Part shown: piece by piece, positions 1-8,667 of the stretch
Layout: each line of letters starts with the position of its first letter
How positions within the stretch are numbered: the stretch's first letter is position 1
Assembly (NCBI RefSeq): GCF_900172325.1
Contig: NZ_FWFR01000004.1
Span: 186,001 to 250,000 of the forward strand
DNA: 64,000 bases
From: Oceanibacterium hippocampi
GTDB taxonomy: Bacteria > Pseudomonadota > Alphaproteobacteria > Sneathiellales > Sneathiellaceae
Reading direction: 5' to 3'
Notes under the pieces: generated by a model
What the model saw: only the letters and a program-made list of their open reading frames with translations
Told to the model about the DNA's origin: nothing
Databases searched by the model: none
Position numbers and translations under genes: made by a program

Positions 1-2
1 TC

Positions 3-752
3 GACGGGACCGACAACGTCCCGATACTCCGGGGCCGCTCGCTCCCGGCCGCCCTCGAACAGCGGTTCGGCCTCCCCGCCTTCGCCCAGAATGACGGCGT
101 CGCCGCGACACTTGGCGAGCGTCTCTTCGGCGCCGGCCGCGCGTTCGAGAATTTCCTGATGCTCACCATCGGCACCGGGATCGGTGGCGGCCTCGTGCTC
201 GACGGGCGGCTGGTCATCGGCGCGCGTGGCGAGCCGCCGGAATTCGGTGCCATGGTTCTCGATGCCGAGGGACCGATGAATTACAGCGGCATTGCCGGCA
301 CGCTGGAAGCGTTCGCCGCGGTTCCCGGGCTCAACCGGGCTTATGGTGGGCAATCGGATCTGCCGGCGAAAGAAATCTTCGGCCGCGCCGCAGCCGGCGA
401 GGCCGCGGCGGCGGCGGCGATCGATGCGGTCTGCCGGCGGATCGCGCAGGCTTGCGGAATCCTGATCAACACCCTCAACCTCGAGGCCTGCGTTCTCGGT
501 GGCGGCGTGTCGAACGCGGGCGAGCCGCTGCTCGACGCGGTGCGCCGGCATCTGCCGGACTTCACCTGGCCGAGGTCGCTGGCCAGGTGCGAGATCTGCC
601 TGGCGGAGAAGCGGAACGAGGCCGGCATCGTCGGGGCAGCGGTTCATGCCGCAGCGATGCTCGGGCGGGCGGCGCGAGCGCGCGATGGCATCGTGCATGA
701 CAGCGCGTCGGGTCACCGGCGAGATGCCGCCGGCGAGGCGATCATCCCGTGA
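3..752 (+). CDS. ROK family sugar kinase/regulator (5' truncated by window edge)
   Basis: The reading frame is open from the first bases of the window, so the N-terminus lies outside it. The visible part contains FAQNDGVAATLGE followed by LTIGTGIGGGLVLDG, the ROK phosphate-binding and active-site core; the Asp of NDG is the expected catalytic base. ROK proteins phosphorylate sugars (glucose, N-acetylglucosamine, N-acetylmannosamine) with ATP. No helix-turn-helix is visible, but the missing N-terminus could carry one. The C-terminal half has the LEACVLGGGVSNAG segment typical of the family. The next gene starts 8 bp after the stop, so the two are probably cotranscribed. The substrate is not deducible, although a sugar ABC operon follows 1 kb downstream. 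Confidence 0.85.
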   Translation, partial: DGTDNVPILRGRSLPAALEQRFGLPAFAQNDGVAATLGERLFGAGRAFENFLMLTIGTGIGGGLVLDGRLVIGARGEPPEFGAMVLDAEGPMNYSGIAGTLEAFAAVPGLNRAYGGQSDLPAKEIFGRAAAGEAAAAAAIDAVCRRIAQACGILINTLNLEACVLGGGVSNAGEPLLDAVRRHLPDFTWPRSLARCEICLAEKRNEAGIVGAAVHAAAMLGRAARARDGIVHDSASGHRRDAAGEAIIP

Positions 753-759
753 CCCGGCA

Positions 760-1686
760 GTGACGCCCATCGCGAAACCGGCCGATCCGGCGCAGGACCC
801 CGGGGCCCGGTTGCTCGCCTACATGCTGCTCGGATTGACGGCGCTGTTCTGGGCCGGCAATGCGATCTCCGGCCGCCTGGCGGTCGGCGAGGTCTCGCCG
901 ATGACGCTGACCTGCGTGCGCTGGGGCGTGATCATCCTCTGCTTCGCGATCTGGCTGCGGCGGCCGCTGCGCGCGGCATGGCCGGTCATCCGTCGCGACT
1001 GGCTGCGCATCAGCCTGATGGGGACCAGCGGCTTCACGCTCTTCACGGCGCTCTTCTATTATGCCGCGCATTATACGAGCGCGATGAACATCCTGATCCT
1101 GCAGGGTGCGATTCCGGTGCTGGTCCTGCTCGGCGCGCGGTTCCTCCAGGGTACGGCGATCTCCTTCCTGCAGGCGGTCGGCATGGCGATCACCACCGTC
1201 GGCGTCGTGCTGATCGCGACCCGGGGGGATCTCGGCGCACTGCTCTCGCTCCGTTTCAACACCGGCGACCTGCTGATGCTCGCCGCCTGCGTCGTCCATG
1301 CCGGCTACACGCTTTCGCTCCGGCGCAAGTCCGGGCTCGATCCCATGGTGCTGTTCTTCGTCATGGCGGCGGCCGGCTTCGTTTCCTCCGCGCCGCTGCT
1401 CGCGCTCGAGATCCAGTCCGGCCTCGCTCGCTGGCCGAGCCCGACCGGCTGGGCCCTGCTCGCCTTCGTCACCATCTTCCCCTCGGCCATCGGCCAGGTC
1501 TTCTTCATCCGCGGCATCGGGCTGATCGGCCCCGGTCGCGCCGGTCTCTTCATCAACCTCGTTCCGGTTTTCGGCGCACTGCTCGCGGTCGTCATCCTCG
1601 GCGAGACGATGGCCGGCTTCCACGTTGCAGCGCTGGCCCTTGTGCTCGGCGGCATATTTCTCGCCGAGATTCGGTCAAGATATTGA
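760..1686 (+). CDS. EamA/DMT-family transporter
   Basis: A protein of about 308 residues with ten hydrophobic segments, the size and layout of drug/metabolite transporter (EamA) permeases built from two five-helix repeats. Diagnostic pieces are ALFWAGNAISGRLAVGEVSP near the N-terminus and a C-terminal LVPVFGALLAVVILGETM, the conserved Pro/Glu region of the second repeat. The GTG at 760 is chosen because it directly follows the ROK gene; the frame stays open further upstream but would overlap that gene extensively. It resides in the inner membrane and probably exports a small metabolite; the substrate is unknown. Confidence 0.85.
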   Translation: MTPIAKPADPAQDPGARLLAYMLLGLTALFWAGNAISGRLAVGEVSPMTLTCVRWGVIILCFAIWLRRPLRAAWPVIRRDWLRISLMGTSGFTLFTALFYYAAHYTSAMNILILQGAIPVLVLLGARFLQGTAISFLQAVGMAITTVGVVLIATRGDLGALLSLRFNTGDLLMLAACVVHAGYTLSLRRKSGLDPMVLFFVMAAAGFVSSAPLLALEIQSGLARWPSPTGWALLAFVTIFPSAIGQVFFIRGIGLIGPGRAGLFINLVPVFGALLAVVILGETMAGFHVAALALVLGGIFLAEIRSRY

Positions 1687-1728
1687 ATTAACAGGGAAAA
1701 CGAGAGGATTGGAAATTTTTTCGATGTT

Positions 1729-1748
1729 GAATACAATCGATTACATTC
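1729..1748. promoter_or_regulatory. LacI-type operator in front of the sugar ABC operon
   Basis: A 20-bp imperfect palindrome with a central AATCGATT and flanking GAAT/ATTC arms; 16 of 20 positions are symmetric. The central CG dyad is the hallmark of LacI/GalR-family operators. It lies 16 bp before the start codon of the binding-protein gene, so bound repressor would block transcription or initiation. The LacI-type gene at 6359 in the same operon is the obvious candidate ligand-sensing repressor. This is inferred from the pattern only. Confidence 0.6.
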
Positions 1749-1764
1749 TGCACGGGAGGAACAC

Positions 1765-2790
1765 ATGAAAAAATTGTCATTAATGGCGCTGACCGCCGCC
1801 GCGACACTCGTCGGCTCGGCCCTTGTCGCCAATGCCGCCGATTACAAGATCGGCCTGTCCAACGGCTGGGTCGGTAGCGAGTGGCGTACCCAGATGATTG
1901 CCGAGGCCGAAGCCGCCGCCGCCAAGTGGAAGGATCGCGGCGTCAACGTCGAGGTCGTGGTCCAGAGCGCCAATGTCGACGTTCCCGGCCAGATCGCCCA
2001 TGTCCGCAACTTCATCAGCGAGGGCGTCGACGCGATCATCATCAACCCGAACAGCCCGACCGCCTTCGATCCAGTCTTCGCCCAGGCCAAGGATGCGGGA
2101 ATCCTGGTGATCTCGACCGATGCCGAGGTCTCCTCGCCCGACGCGCTCTATGTCGGCATCGACCAGAAGGGCTGGGCCGAGGCGAGCGCGAAGTGGCTGG
2201 CCGAGGCGCTCGGAGGCAAGGGCAAGGTCGTGGCGATCAACGGCTTCGCCGGCCATCCGGCCAACGAGATGCGCGTCGCCGGCTATCGCGAGGTCTTCGC
2301 CAAGTATCCGGGCATCGAGATCGTCAACGAGGTCAACGCCAACTGGGACCAGGCGCAGGGCCAGCAGGCGATGCAGAACCTGCTCGCCACCTATCCGGAC
2401 ATCAACGGCGTCTGGGTGCAGGACGGCATGGCGGCGGGCGCCTGGCGCTCGATCATCGACGCCGGCAAGACCGGCGACATCGCGGCGACCGGCGAGATCC
2501 GCAAGGATTTTCTCGATCTCTGGGTCAAGAACAGCTTCAAGTCGGGCGCCTCGGTCAATCCTCCGGGCGTGATGGCGAGCGCGCTGAACGTCGCGGTCCC
2601 CATGCTGGAAGGGCGTGAACTCAAGACCCCGGCCAAGGACGGTGTCTACGGCAACGCGCTTTATCTGCCGATTCCCTTCATCGACGGCGACAATGTCGCG
2701 GCGATCCACGACAAGCTCGGCGGCGAGCCCGGCTACTATTCCTACACGAGTTCGCTCTCGATCGAGCAGGCCGAGGCGCTGTTCAAGTAA
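1765..2790 (+). CDS. Sugar ABC transporter periplasmic substrate-binding protein (ribose-type)
   Basis: 341 residues. It begins with a Sec signal peptide (MKKLSLMALTAAATLVGSALVANA, probable cleavage after ANA), followed by YKIGLSNGWVGSEWRTQM and the segment VDAIIINPNSPTAF, typical of the periplasmic-binding-protein type 1 (RbsB-like) fold. A good Shine-Dalgarno (GGGAGG at 1754-1759) precedes the ATG. It should deliver a simple sugar or polyol to the permeases encoded downstream. The first gene of a five-gene transport unit, it is separated from the ATPase gene by a GC-rich hairpin, as is common where the binding protein is made in excess. The ligand is unknown. Confidence 0.9.
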   Translation: MKKLSLMALTAAATLVGSALVANAADYKIGLSNGWVGSEWRTQMIAEAEAAAAKWKDRGVNVEVVVQSANVDVPGQIAHVRNFISEGVDAIIINPNSPTAFDPVFAQAKDAGILVISTDAEVSSPDALYVGIDQKGWAEASAKWLAEALGGKGKVVAINGFAGHPANEMRVAGYREVFAKYPGIEIVNEVNANWDQAQGQQAMQNLLATYPDINGVWVQDGMAAGAWRSIIDAGKTGDIAATGEIRKDFLDLWVKNSFKSGASVNPPGVMASALNVAVPMLEGRELKTPAKDGVYGNALYLPIPFIDGDNVAAIHDKLGGEPGYYSYTSSLSIEQAEALFK

Positions 2791-2803
2791 GGTCCTTCGC
2801 GGC

Positions 2804-2835
2804 CCGGGGGCGCGGCCTGCGGTCGCGCTCCCCGG
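2804..2835 (+). terminator. Intercistronic hairpin after binding-protein gene
   Basis: Arms CCGGGGGCGCG and CGCGCTCCCCGG pair with one mismatch/bulge around a 9-nt loop. It has no T-tract, so it is more likely an mRNA-stabilising or partial-termination hairpin that raises binding-protein expression relative to the membrane components. Confidence 0.4.
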
Positions 2836-2863
2836 ATGCGTCGTTCGATTTCGGGAAGGAACG

Positions 2864-4384
2864 ATGGCGAAACTCGAGCTGCGAGGGGTCGGCAAGGCCT
2901 ATGGCGCGACTGTGGCGCTGCGGCAGGGCGACCTGGAGATCGAGGCGGGCGAGGTGCACGCGCTGATCGGCGCCAATGGCTCCGGCAAGTCGACACTCTG
3001 CAAGATCGTCGCCGGCAGCGTCCGGCCCGACCGGGGCGAGGTGCTGATCGACGGTCGCGCGGTCACGGTCAGAGGGCCGGAGGCGACGGGGGCCCTTGGC
3101 ATCGGGATCTTCTACCAGGAACTCAGTCTGGCCCGGCACCGCACGGTAGCGGAGAATATCTCGCTGCCCAGGTTGCCGCGAAAGGGCGGCATCTTCGTCG
3201 ATCGCGCAGCGATGGCGGCGATCGCGGATCGCCATATCGCGCTGTTCGCGGGCGTGGCCGGCGCCGGCTTCGGCGCCGACGTTCCGGTCGAACGGCTGCG
3301 CCCCGACCAGGCGCAGCTTGTCGAGATCATGAAGACGCTGGCGAGCGAGGCAGCGATCCTGATCTTCGACGAACCGACCTCGGCGCTCGACCGGGCGCAG
3401 GCCGAACGTTTCTTCGAGATCCTGCGCGAGCGGAAGCGGGCGGGGGTGGGCATCATCTTCATCTCGCACCGCATGGACGAGATCTTCGCCATCGCCGACC
3501 GGGTGACGGTGATCCGCGACGGCGAAACGGTCGGCACTGCCCGTATCGAGGACACCGATCCGACCGCCGTCATCAACCTGATGGTCGGTCGCCACGAGGC
3601 GGCGTCGGCGGACGCGCCACCGGACACGGGCGGGGAGGACGGGCGGGCGAGCCAGTCAGCGGCGCAGGCCGTGCTCGCGGTCCGGGGCTTCTCCGGGCCG
3701 GGCTTCCGCGATATCGGCTTTGCCGTCGCACCGGGCGAGATCCTCGGCTTCGGCGGTCTGCACGGTCAGGGCCAGTCCGCCGTACTGCGGGCAATATTCG
3801 GCGCCCTGCCGGGCGCATCGGGCGAGATCCGCCTGAACGGCGATGCGTTGCAGCCGACCGGGCCGCGCGCCACGATTGCCCGGGGCTGCGCCTATATCTC
3901 CGGCGACCGGAGCCGGGACGGGGTGATTCACGAGCGTCCGATCCTTGAGAACGTGACGCCGATCCATTTCCTGCGGAACCGCCTCGGGCTGGCACATCCC
4001 GCGCGGCTCCGCGACAAGGCGGCGCCGGCGCTGGAGGCGTTGAAGACCAAGTTCGCGGGCTTCGGCCACCCGGTCAGTTCGCTGTCGGGCGGGAACCAGC
4101 AGAAGGTCGTCATTGCCCGCTGGCTGATCGACCGGCCGGCGGTGATCCTGCTCGACGATCCGACCAAGGGCATCGACCTGTCGGCCAAGGCCGATCTGTT
4201 CGCGCTGATCCGCGACCTGGCCGACGAGGGGATCGGGATCGTGCTCTATTCGTCGGAGGACGCGGAACTGCTTGCCAATGCCGACCGCATCCTGGTTTTC
4301 AACGGCGGCCGGGTGACCCGGGTGCTGTCCGGCGCCGAGCGGACCCGGCACAATCTCTACCGCGCCGCCTACGAGGCGGCCTGA
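2864..4384 (+). CDS. Sugar ABC transporter ATP-binding protein (RbsA-type, two nucleotide-binding domains)
   Basis: 506 residues with two fused ATPase domains, as in RbsA/MglA/XylG. Domain 1 has a canonical Walker A (GANGSGKST), Walker B (ILIFDEPTSALD) and an H-loop (ISHRMDE). Domain 2 has the degenerate Walker A typical of the family (FGGLHGQGQSAV), a canonical LSGGNQQKVVIARWL signature and a DDP variant of Walker B. The ATG at 2864 is chosen because it follows GGAAGGA; the frame is open upstream but would run back into the binding-protein gene. The stop codon overlaps the next start by one base, so translation of the permease is coupled. Confidence 0.92.
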   Translation: MAKLELRGVGKAYGATVALRQGDLEIEAGEVHALIGANGSGKSTLCKIVAGSVRPDRGEVLIDGRAVTVRGPEATGALGIGIFYQELSLARHRTVAENISLPRLPRKGGIFVDRAAMAAIADRHIALFAGVAGAGFGADVPVERLRPDQAQLVEIMKTLASEAAILIFDEPTSALDRAQAERFFEILRERKRAGVGIIFISHRMDEIFAIADRVTVIRDGETVGTARIEDTDPTAVINLMVGRHEAASADAPPDTGGEDGRASQSAAQAVLAVRGFSGPGFRDIGFAVAPGEILGFGGLHGQGQSAVLRAIFGALPGASGEIRLNGDALQPTGPRATIARGCAYISGDRSRDGVIHERPILENVTPIHFLRNRLGLAHPARLRDKAAPALEALKTKFAGFGHPVSSLSGGNQQKVVIARWLIDRPAVILLDDPTKGIDLSAKADLFALIRDLADEGIGIVLYSSEDAELLANADRILVFNGGRVTRVLSGAERTRHNLYRAAYEAA

Positions 4385-5373
4385 TGAAGGGCGCTCCCAC
4401 CGCAGCGGCCGCCGGGCCGGCCGGACTGAGACAGTTCCTCGTCCGTTTTCCGTTCCTGCCGGCGCTCTGCATCCTGATCGTGCTGCTCGCCCTGAACGGG
4501 ATCTTCGAGCCGCGCAGCCTGAGCTTTCGTTCGCTGACCGGGATCGTCAGCACCTACCTGGCGCTGATGATGCTCGCCGTCGCCCAGACCTATGTCGTCT
4601 ACGCCGGCGATATCGACCTCTCGGTCGGCGCCATCGTCTCGCTGGTCAATGTCGCGATCGTCGCGCTGCTCCAGCAGATGGGCGGTGGCGGCCTCACGGT
4701 CCTTGCCGTGCTCGGGATCGGCCTTGCCGTCGGTCTCGCCTGCGGCATCGTCAACGGCCTGGTCGTCGCCTGGCTGCGCCTGCAGGCGATCGTCGCGACC
4801 TTTGCAACCAGCATCCTGTTCACCGGGCTCGCGCTCTGGATCATGCCGGTCGCGGGCACCCCGGCGCCGGCCGCGGTCTGGCGCACCTACGGCGGCCGTA
4901 TCCTGGAGATCCCGTTCGTCTTCTGGGCGGTCGCGGCGCTGGCCCTCGTGCTCGCGATCCTCGCCCGGACCCGGCTCACGACCCAGCTTCTCGCCGTCGG
5001 CGACGATGCCGTGCGGGCCTATCAGAGCGGCCTGCCGGTCACCCGGATCCGGATCAGGGGCTATGCGCTGTGCGGGGTCTTCGCCGCGCTTGCCGCCTTC
5101 TGCGTGACCGGTGACACGGCAAGCGGCGATCCGCTGGTCGGCGCGAAGATGACGCTATCGAGCGTCGCCGCCGTCGTCCTCGGCGGCTGTGCGCTGTCGG
5201 GGGGCGTCGGCACGGTGACCGGCTCGGTGCTCGCGGCCGTCATCATCGGCCTGATCAATTCGCTGGTCTATTTCGTCGGCACGCCGTCGGAATGGCAGAA
5301 CCTGGTGCAGGGGCTGGCGATCATCGTCGCGCTGATGGCCGGCGTGCTGGTCACCCGCTGGGCGCGATCATGA
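4384..5373 (+). CDS. Sugar ABC transporter permease 1 (RbsC-type)
   Basis: 329 residues with about eight to ten membrane helices. It contains the BPD_transp_2 family pattern YVVYAGDIDLSVGAIVSLVN and, near the C-terminus, GGCALSGGVGTVTGSVLAA, the cytoplasmic coupling-helix neighbourhood that contacts the ATPase. The start overlaps the ATPase stop by one base and the stop overlaps the next permease start by four (ATGA). With the second permease it probably forms a heterodimeric channel. Confidence 0.92.
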   Translation: MKGAPTAAAAGPAGLRQFLVRFPFLPALCILIVLLALNGIFEPRSLSFRSLTGIVSTYLALMMLAVAQTYVVYAGDIDLSVGAIVSLVNVAIVALLQQMGGGGLTVLAVLGIGLAVGLACGIVNGLVVAWLRLQAIVATFATSILFTGLALWIMPVAGTPAPAAVWRTYGGRILEIPFVFWAVAALALVLAILARTRLTTQLLAVGDDAVRAYQSGLPVTRIRIRGYALCGVFAALAAFCVTGDTASGDPLVGAKMTLSSVAAVVLGGCALSGGVGTVTGSVLAAVIIGLINSLVYFVGTPSEWQNLVQGLAIIVALMAGVLVTRWARS

Positions 5374-6362
5374 GCGCCGTCGACCTGCAGGGCGGCGCGG
5401 GACCGGGTGGCCGGGTGCTGGCGATCGTGACCCAACCGCTTGTCGTCGCCACGCTGCTGATCGTCGGCCTGCTGGTGCTCGGCGAGGCGATATCGCCGGG
5501 TTTCGCATCCGCGCAACAGATCCTCCGACTGCTGATCGTCGCGGCCCTGCTCGGGATCGTCGCGGCGGGTCAGAACCTGGTCATTCTCGGCGGGCGCGAG
5601 GGCATCGACCTGTCGGTCGGCGGGGTCGTCTCGCTGAGCGCCATCGTCGCGGGCAACCTGATGAACGGCCAGGACGGCGGCATCGTCCCGGCGATCCTCG
5701 CCTGCCTCGCGACCGGCGCCTTCTTCGGCCTGCTGAACGGGATCGGCGTCACCCTGCTGCGCATTCCGCCGCTGGTCATGACGCTCGGCATGCTGGGGGT
5801 GCTGCAGGGCCTTCTGGTCGTGATCCGCCAGGGCATACCGTCCGGTCTCGCGGCCCCGGCGCTGAGCGAGTTCGTGACCCGGCCGTTCCTGTTCGGCCTG
5901 CCCGGGATCATCTGGCTCTGGGTCGCGATCGGCCTCGTGATGGCCTTCATGCTGAAGCGCACGGTGTTCGGGCACAGGATCTACGCGATCGGGGCCAACG
6001 AACAGGCGGCCTACATGGCCGGCGTGCCGGTTCGGCGCATGCGGATCGCGCTGTTCATGCTGTCGGGCGCGTTCGCGTCGGTTGCCGGTATCTGCCTGCT
6101 CGGCTATTCCGGATCCTCCTTCGCCAACGTCGGCGAGCAATACATGCTGCCCTCGATCATCGCCGTCGTGTTCGGCGGCACGCCGCTGTCGGGCGGCAAG
6201 GGCGGCTATACCGGGACGATGGCGGGCGCGATCCTGCTGGTGATCCTGCAAAGCATCCTCACGACCGTGAACATCGACGAGTCCGGCCGGCAGATCGTCT
6301 TCGGCATGACGTTGCTGGTCCTGCTGTTGTTCTACGGCCGTGGGCGGGCGATGCGCGCATGA
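5370..6362 (+). CDS. Sugar ABC transporter permease 2 (RbsC-type)
   Basis: 330 residues, hydrophobic throughout. It carries NLVILGGREGIDLSVGGVVS and GGTPLSGGKGGYTGTMAGA, the same two landmarks as permease 1, so the pair are paralogues and likely heterodimerise. The start at 5370 is set by the 4-bp ATGA overlap with the upstream permease; an upstream in-frame ATG at 5292 would overlap the neighbour by 80 bases. The stop overlaps the regulator start by four bases. Confidence 0.92.
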   Translation: MSAVDLQGGAGPGGRVLAIVTQPLVVATLLIVGLLVLGEAISPGFASAQQILRLLIVAALLGIVAAGQNLVILGGREGIDLSVGGVVSLSAIVAGNLMNGQDGGIVPAILACLATGAFFGLLNGIGVTLLRIPPLVMTLGMLGVLQGLLVVIRQGIPSGLAAPALSEFVTRPFLFGLPGIIWLWVAIGLVMAFMLKRTVFGHRIYAIGANEQAAYMAGVPVRRMRIALFMLSGAFASVAGICLLGYSGSSFANVGEQYMLPSIIAVVFGGTPLSGGKGGYTGTMAGAILLVILQSILTTVNIDESGRQIVFGMTLLVLLLFYGRGRAMRA

Positions 6363-7405
6363 CCGGGCGACCCCGTATCAAGGATATCGCGCTCAAGCTC
6401 GGGCTCTCGGCCGCGACCGTCTCGCGCGCGCTCGCCGACAACGACCTGGTCGCCGAGGCGACCCGGAGCCGGGTCCGCGATGCCGCCCAGGCGCTCAACT
6501 ACCGCCCCGACGTGCGGGCGCGGAACCTGCGGACGCGGAAATCGATGGCGGCGCTTCTGGTCGTCCGCGATGTCGGCAACCCGTTCTATCTCGACATCCT
6601 GAAGGGTGTCGAGGCGACCGCGCGTGAAGCCGGCTATTCGATCCTGATGGGCAATACCGAGAACGATCCGGACCGGGAGGCGGAGTATTTCGACATGCTG
6701 CGCGACGGTCATGCGGATGGCATGATCCTGATGACCGGCAAGCTGCCGTCGCGGGGCGCGCAGGCCGAGACATTGCCGGCCGCCCTGCCCGTCGTCGTCG
6801 CCCTCGAACTGATCGAGGATTGCCCTTTTCCCCACGTCCAGATCGACAACGCGGCGGCGGCCCGCACGGCGGTGCGCCATCTGATCGGACTTGGCCACCG
6901 GCGGGTCGCCCATATTTCCGGTCCGGAGCCGGAAATGATGAGCGTTCTGCGCCACCGGGGCTATCGGGAAGCGATGGTGGAGGCGGAACTGGAGATCCCG
7001 GCCGGCTACGAGCAACGAGGCGACTATCAGCTCGAGTCCGGGCAGCGCGCCTGCCGGGCGCTGTTCGAACTGCCCGAGCCACCCTCCGCGATCTTCGTCG
7101 CCAACGATGAAATGGCGTTCGGCGCGATTCACGAGCTTCGCCGGCTCGGTCTCGACGTGCCGGCCGACGTCTCGATCGTCGGCTTCGACGATCTTTATCT
7201 GTCGAAGGCGTTCTTTCCGCCACTCACCACCGTCTGCCAGCCGCGCCAGGAGATCGGCCGCGCCGCCATGGGAATCCTGCTGCGGATGCTTGGCGGCGGC
7301 GGGCGCCCGACCGCGCCGATGGTCATTCCGACGTCGCTCCGCATCCGCGGCTCGACCGCCCCGTACAGACCACAATTACGAAGCAGTAGAGGACATCATC
7401 CATGA
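6359..7405 (+). CDS. LacI-family transcriptional regulator
   Basis: 348 residues. The N-terminal helix-turn-helix RPRIKDIALKLGLSAATVSRALADND is classical LacI, with hinge NYRPDVRARNLRTRKS and a periplasmic-binding-protein-like effector domain (LLVVRDVGNPFYLDILKGVE and later IFVANDEMAFGAI...SIVGFDD). It is embedded in the sugar operon with ATGA overlaps at both ends, so it is cotranscribed with its probable targets. The palindrome at 1729-1748 is the likely binding site, which would make the operon autoregulated. Confidence 0.93.
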   Translation: MTGRPRIKDIALKLGLSAATVSRALADNDLVAEATRSRVRDAAQALNYRPDVRARNLRTRKSMAALLVVRDVGNPFYLDILKGVEATAREAGYSILMGNTENDPDREAEYFDMLRDGHADGMILMTGKLPSRGAQAETLPAALPVVVALELIEDCPFPHVQIDNAAAARTAVRHLIGLGHRRVAHISGPEPEMMSVLRHRGYREAMVEAELEIPAGYEQRGDYQLESGQRACRALFELPEPPSAIFVANDEMAFGAIHELRRLGLDVPADVSIVGFDDLYLSKAFFPPLTTVCQPRQEIGRAAMGILLRMLGGGGRPTAPMVIPTSLRIRGSTAPYRPQLRSSRGHHP

Positions 7406-8646
7406 CCGGTTTTCCGAGAGAACGTCTGCGCGTCGGTTTCGTCGGCACGGGCTTCATCGCCGAGTTCCATCTCCGGGCCATGATCGGCGTGCGCAATGTC
7501 GATGTCACCGGTGTCTACAGCCGCAGCGCCGCGAACCGGGAACGCATCTGCCGGCTCGCCGGCGAGCTCGGCCTCGGACCCTGCCGGAGCCATGAAAGCC
7601 TGGAAGAGCTGGTTCAGGCCGACGATGTCGACGCGATCTGGATCCTCTCGCCGAACGACACCCGGCTCGGCGTCATGCAGGTCATCCACGGCGAGGTGAC
7701 GGCGGGCCGCTCGAAGGTCTTCGCGGTCGCCTGCGAGAAGCCGCTCGCCCGGACCATCGGCGAGGCGCGCGAGATGCTCCGGCTTGCCGAGGACGCCAGG
7801 CTCAATCACGGCTACCTGGAGAACCAGGTCTTCTGCACGCCGGTCATCCGCGGCAAGGAGATCATATGGCGGCGCGCCGCATCGACCACCGGCCGGCCCT
7901 ATCTGGCGCGCGCGGCGGAGGAGCATTCCGGCCCGCACGAGCCCTGGTTCTGGCAGGGCGACCGGCAGGGCGGCGGCGTGCTGTCCGACATGATGTGCCA
8001 CAGCGTCGAGGTCGCCCGTCATCTGCTGACCGCGCCGGATGCGCCGCGGAACTCGCTGCGTGTGAAATCGGTGAACGGCACGGTGGCCAACCTCAAATGG
8101 ACCCGGCCGCACTATGCCGACCAGCTCCGGCAGCGGTTCGGCAACGAGGTCGACTACGGCAATCGCCCTTCGGAGGATTTCGCCCGCGGCAACATCCTGC
8201 TCGAGGACGAGGAGGGCAACGAACTGGTCATCGAGGCGACGACGAGCTGGGCCTATGTGGGCGCCGGATTGCGCATCCAGCTCGAACTTCTCGGCCCGGA
8301 ATACGCGATGGAATTCAACTCGCTGAACACCGGGCTCAAGATCTTCATGTCGCGCGCGGTTACCGGTGCCGAGGGCGAGGACCTGGTCGAGAAGCAGAAT
8401 GCCGAGCAGGGCCTGATGCCGGTGCTGGATGACGAGGCGGGCGTCTATGGCTACACCGACGAGAATCGCCACATGGTCGAATGCTTCCGAACCGCAAGGC
8501 GGCCGCTGGAGAACTTCGAGGATGGCGTTGCCGTGGTCGAGATGCTGATGGGGCTCTACCGGTCCGCCGAGATCGGCCAGACAGTGACTTTCCCGGCGCC
8601 GGAACTGGACGACTACGTGCCGCTGGTGGCCCGTCCGCGTCGCTGA
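7402..8646 (+). CDS. Gfo/Idh/MocA-family NAD(P)-dependent oxidoreductase
   Basis: 414 residues. The N-terminal Rossmann motif GFVGTGFIAEFHLRAM is followed by the EKPLA motif (VACEKPLARTIGEA) characteristic of the family, then a C-terminal substrate domain with WFWQGDRQGGGVLSDMMCHSVE, which includes the conserved Gly-Gly and Asp/His region. Members oxidise a sugar, inositol or sugar acid with NAD(P). It is coupled by ATGA overlap to the LacI gene and is the last gene of the sugar operon, so it probably performs the first oxidation of the imported compound. Substrate identity is inference only. Confidence 0.88.
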   Translation: MTGFPRERLRVGFVGTGFIAEFHLRAMIGVRNVDVTGVYSRSAANRERICRLAGELGLGPCRSHESLEELVQADDVDAIWILSPNDTRLGVMQVIHGEVTAGRSKVFAVACEKPLARTIGEAREMLRLAEDARLNHGYLENQVFCTPVIRGKEIIWRRAASTTGRPYLARAAEEHSGPHEPWFWQGDRQGGGVLSDMMCHSVEVARHLLTAPDAPRNSLRVKSVNGTVANLKWTRPHYADQLRQRFGNEVDYGNRPSEDFARGNILLEDEEGNELVIEATTSWAYVGAGLRIQLELLGPEYAMEFNSLNTGLKIFMSRAVTGAEGEDLVEKQNAEQGLMPVLDDEAGVYGYTDENRHMVECFRTARRPLENFEDGVAVVEMLMGLYRSAEIGQTVTFPAPELDDYVPLVARPRR

Positions 8647-8667
8647 TCGCGCCAGCCGCGGCGTCGC

